Assembly: GCA_037142435.1 (NCBI GenBank)
Contig: JBAXAO010000038.1
Location: 1 to 12,697 of the forward strand
DNA length: 12,697 nt
Source of the DNA: CAIMZW01 sp037142435
Lineage (GTDB): Bacteria; Actinomycetota; Actinomycetes; Nanopelagicales; Nanopelagicaceae
Reading direction: 5' to 3'
Below, piece after piece: positions 12,357-12,697 of this stretch. The notes beneath the pieces are model-generated. The model searched no databases, had not been told where the DNA came from, and worked only from the letters and a program-made list of their open reading frames with translations. How positions within the stretch are numbered: position 1 is the first letter of the stretch; each line of letters begins with the position of its first letter. The position numbers and the translations under genes are program-made.

Positions 12357-12697
12357 ATGAGTTCGGCGGCCCAATTTCAAGAAGTCTTTAATGACTTCGT
12401 CGTAGTTGCTATTCCGACTCGAACAAATTTCCGCGGAATCAATGTTCGGGAAGCGGCGCTATTTCGCGGACCAGCTGGCTGGAGCGAATTTTCGCCATTT
12501 CTAGAATATGAGAACGATGAAGCCCGAACCTGGCTAAAAGCCGCGGTTGAAGGGGCGTTCCAAGAGTGGCCTATTTTGTTACGTAGCGAAGTCAAAATTA
12601 ATGCCACACTGCCAAGAGTTTCTGCAGAGCAAGTACCTGAAATTTTGGCGCGCTTTCCTGGATGCACGACAATAAAAATAAAGATTGATGATTTTGA
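12357..12697 (+). CDS. menC: o-Succinylbenzoate synthase MenC, N-terminal part (runs off the right edge)
   Basis: ATG 12357 opens a frame that stays open to the window end (113 codons). It translates to an enolase-superfamily N-terminal capping domain with FRGINVREAALFRGPAGW (25-42) and SEFSPFLEY (43-51), the conserved start of the actinobacterial MenC that dehydrates SHCHC to o-succinylbenzoate. PGCTTIKIKI near the end carries the KXK pair (Lys107, Lys109) that provides the catalytic lysines in this family. The metal-binding residues lie beyond the edge. It follows menB by six bases, so the two are cotranscribed; no Shine-Dalgarno site is evident. The menB product pathway and position support the name strongly. 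Confidence 0.92.
   Translation, partial: MSSAAQFQEVFNDFVVVAIPTRTNFRGINVREAALFRGPAGWSEFSPFLEYENDEARTWLKAAVEGAFQEWPILLRSEVKINATLPRVSAEQVPEILARFPGCTTIKIKIDDF

Noticed and set aside
1..12697. Search for mobile elements, CRISPR arrays, toxin-antitoxin pairs, tRNA genes or a hidden defence island
   Set aside because: No transposase, integrase, spaced direct repeats or tRNA-like folds were seen. The genes are conserved metabolic and repair genes in a compact core arrangement. The WYL-like tail next to a helicase gene could suggest defence, but the protein matches a conserved chromosomal family.

Overview
The window reads as a core chromosomal segment of an actinobacterium with a compact genome and a GC content near 50% by eye. 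Three things point there: an XPB-type DNA repair helicase with its separate helicase-associated partner; a gene run of histidine phosphatase, TlpA, CcdA, ResB and CcsB that, from memory, resembles the mycobacterial order; and a short MenE (about 365 aa) beside MenA. The moderate GC, tight spacing and probable leaderless starts suggest a streamlined lineage such as the freshwater Nanopelagicales (acI). That placement is inference, not proof. Coding density is very high, and I see no mobile element, CRISPR array, tRNA or rRNA.

Left block, minus strand (1-4284), in transcription order: a HAD-IB phosphatase-like protein; a 718-aa helicase-associated protein with a WYL-like C-terminal tail; an M20 (carboxypeptidase G2-like) peptidase; and the first 60 codons of XPB helicase, which run off the left edge. 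The peptidase sits between the two helicase-related genes and overlaps XPB by 8 bases.

Central block, plus strand (4336-8588): a tightly packed operon for System II cytochrome c maturation. It holds a histidine phosphatase, a TlpA/ResA-like lipoprotein, the thiol-electron transporter CcdA, ResB and CcsB/ResC. Every junction is an overlap or a gap of 0-2 bases. CcdA passes electrons across the membrane, TlpA would reduce apocytochrome cysteines, and ResB-CcsB delivers and attaches heme. A separately spaced cupin gene follows (8683-9015). A perfect 28-bp palindrome at 9142-9169 then serves as a shared terminator between the converging transcripts.

Right block (9201-12697): menaquinone biosynthesis arranged around a 40-bp divergent promoter region. 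On the minus strand lie menE, menA and a small two-helix membrane protein. On the plus strand lie menB and the start of menC, which runs off the right edge. MenC, MenE and MenB make 1,4-dihydroxy-2-naphthoyl-CoA and MenA prenylates DHNA. menD, menF and the final methyltransferase are not in the window. Cytochrome c maturation next to menaquinone synthesis makes this a respiratory-chain assembly region.

I found no convincing undescribed system. The points most worth a second look are the peptidase inserted between the XPB-linked genes, the glycine-type (bicarbonate-class) MenB, the repeated TANNNT motifs 6-9 bases ahead of start codons, and a possible 24-codon small ORF before the terminator.
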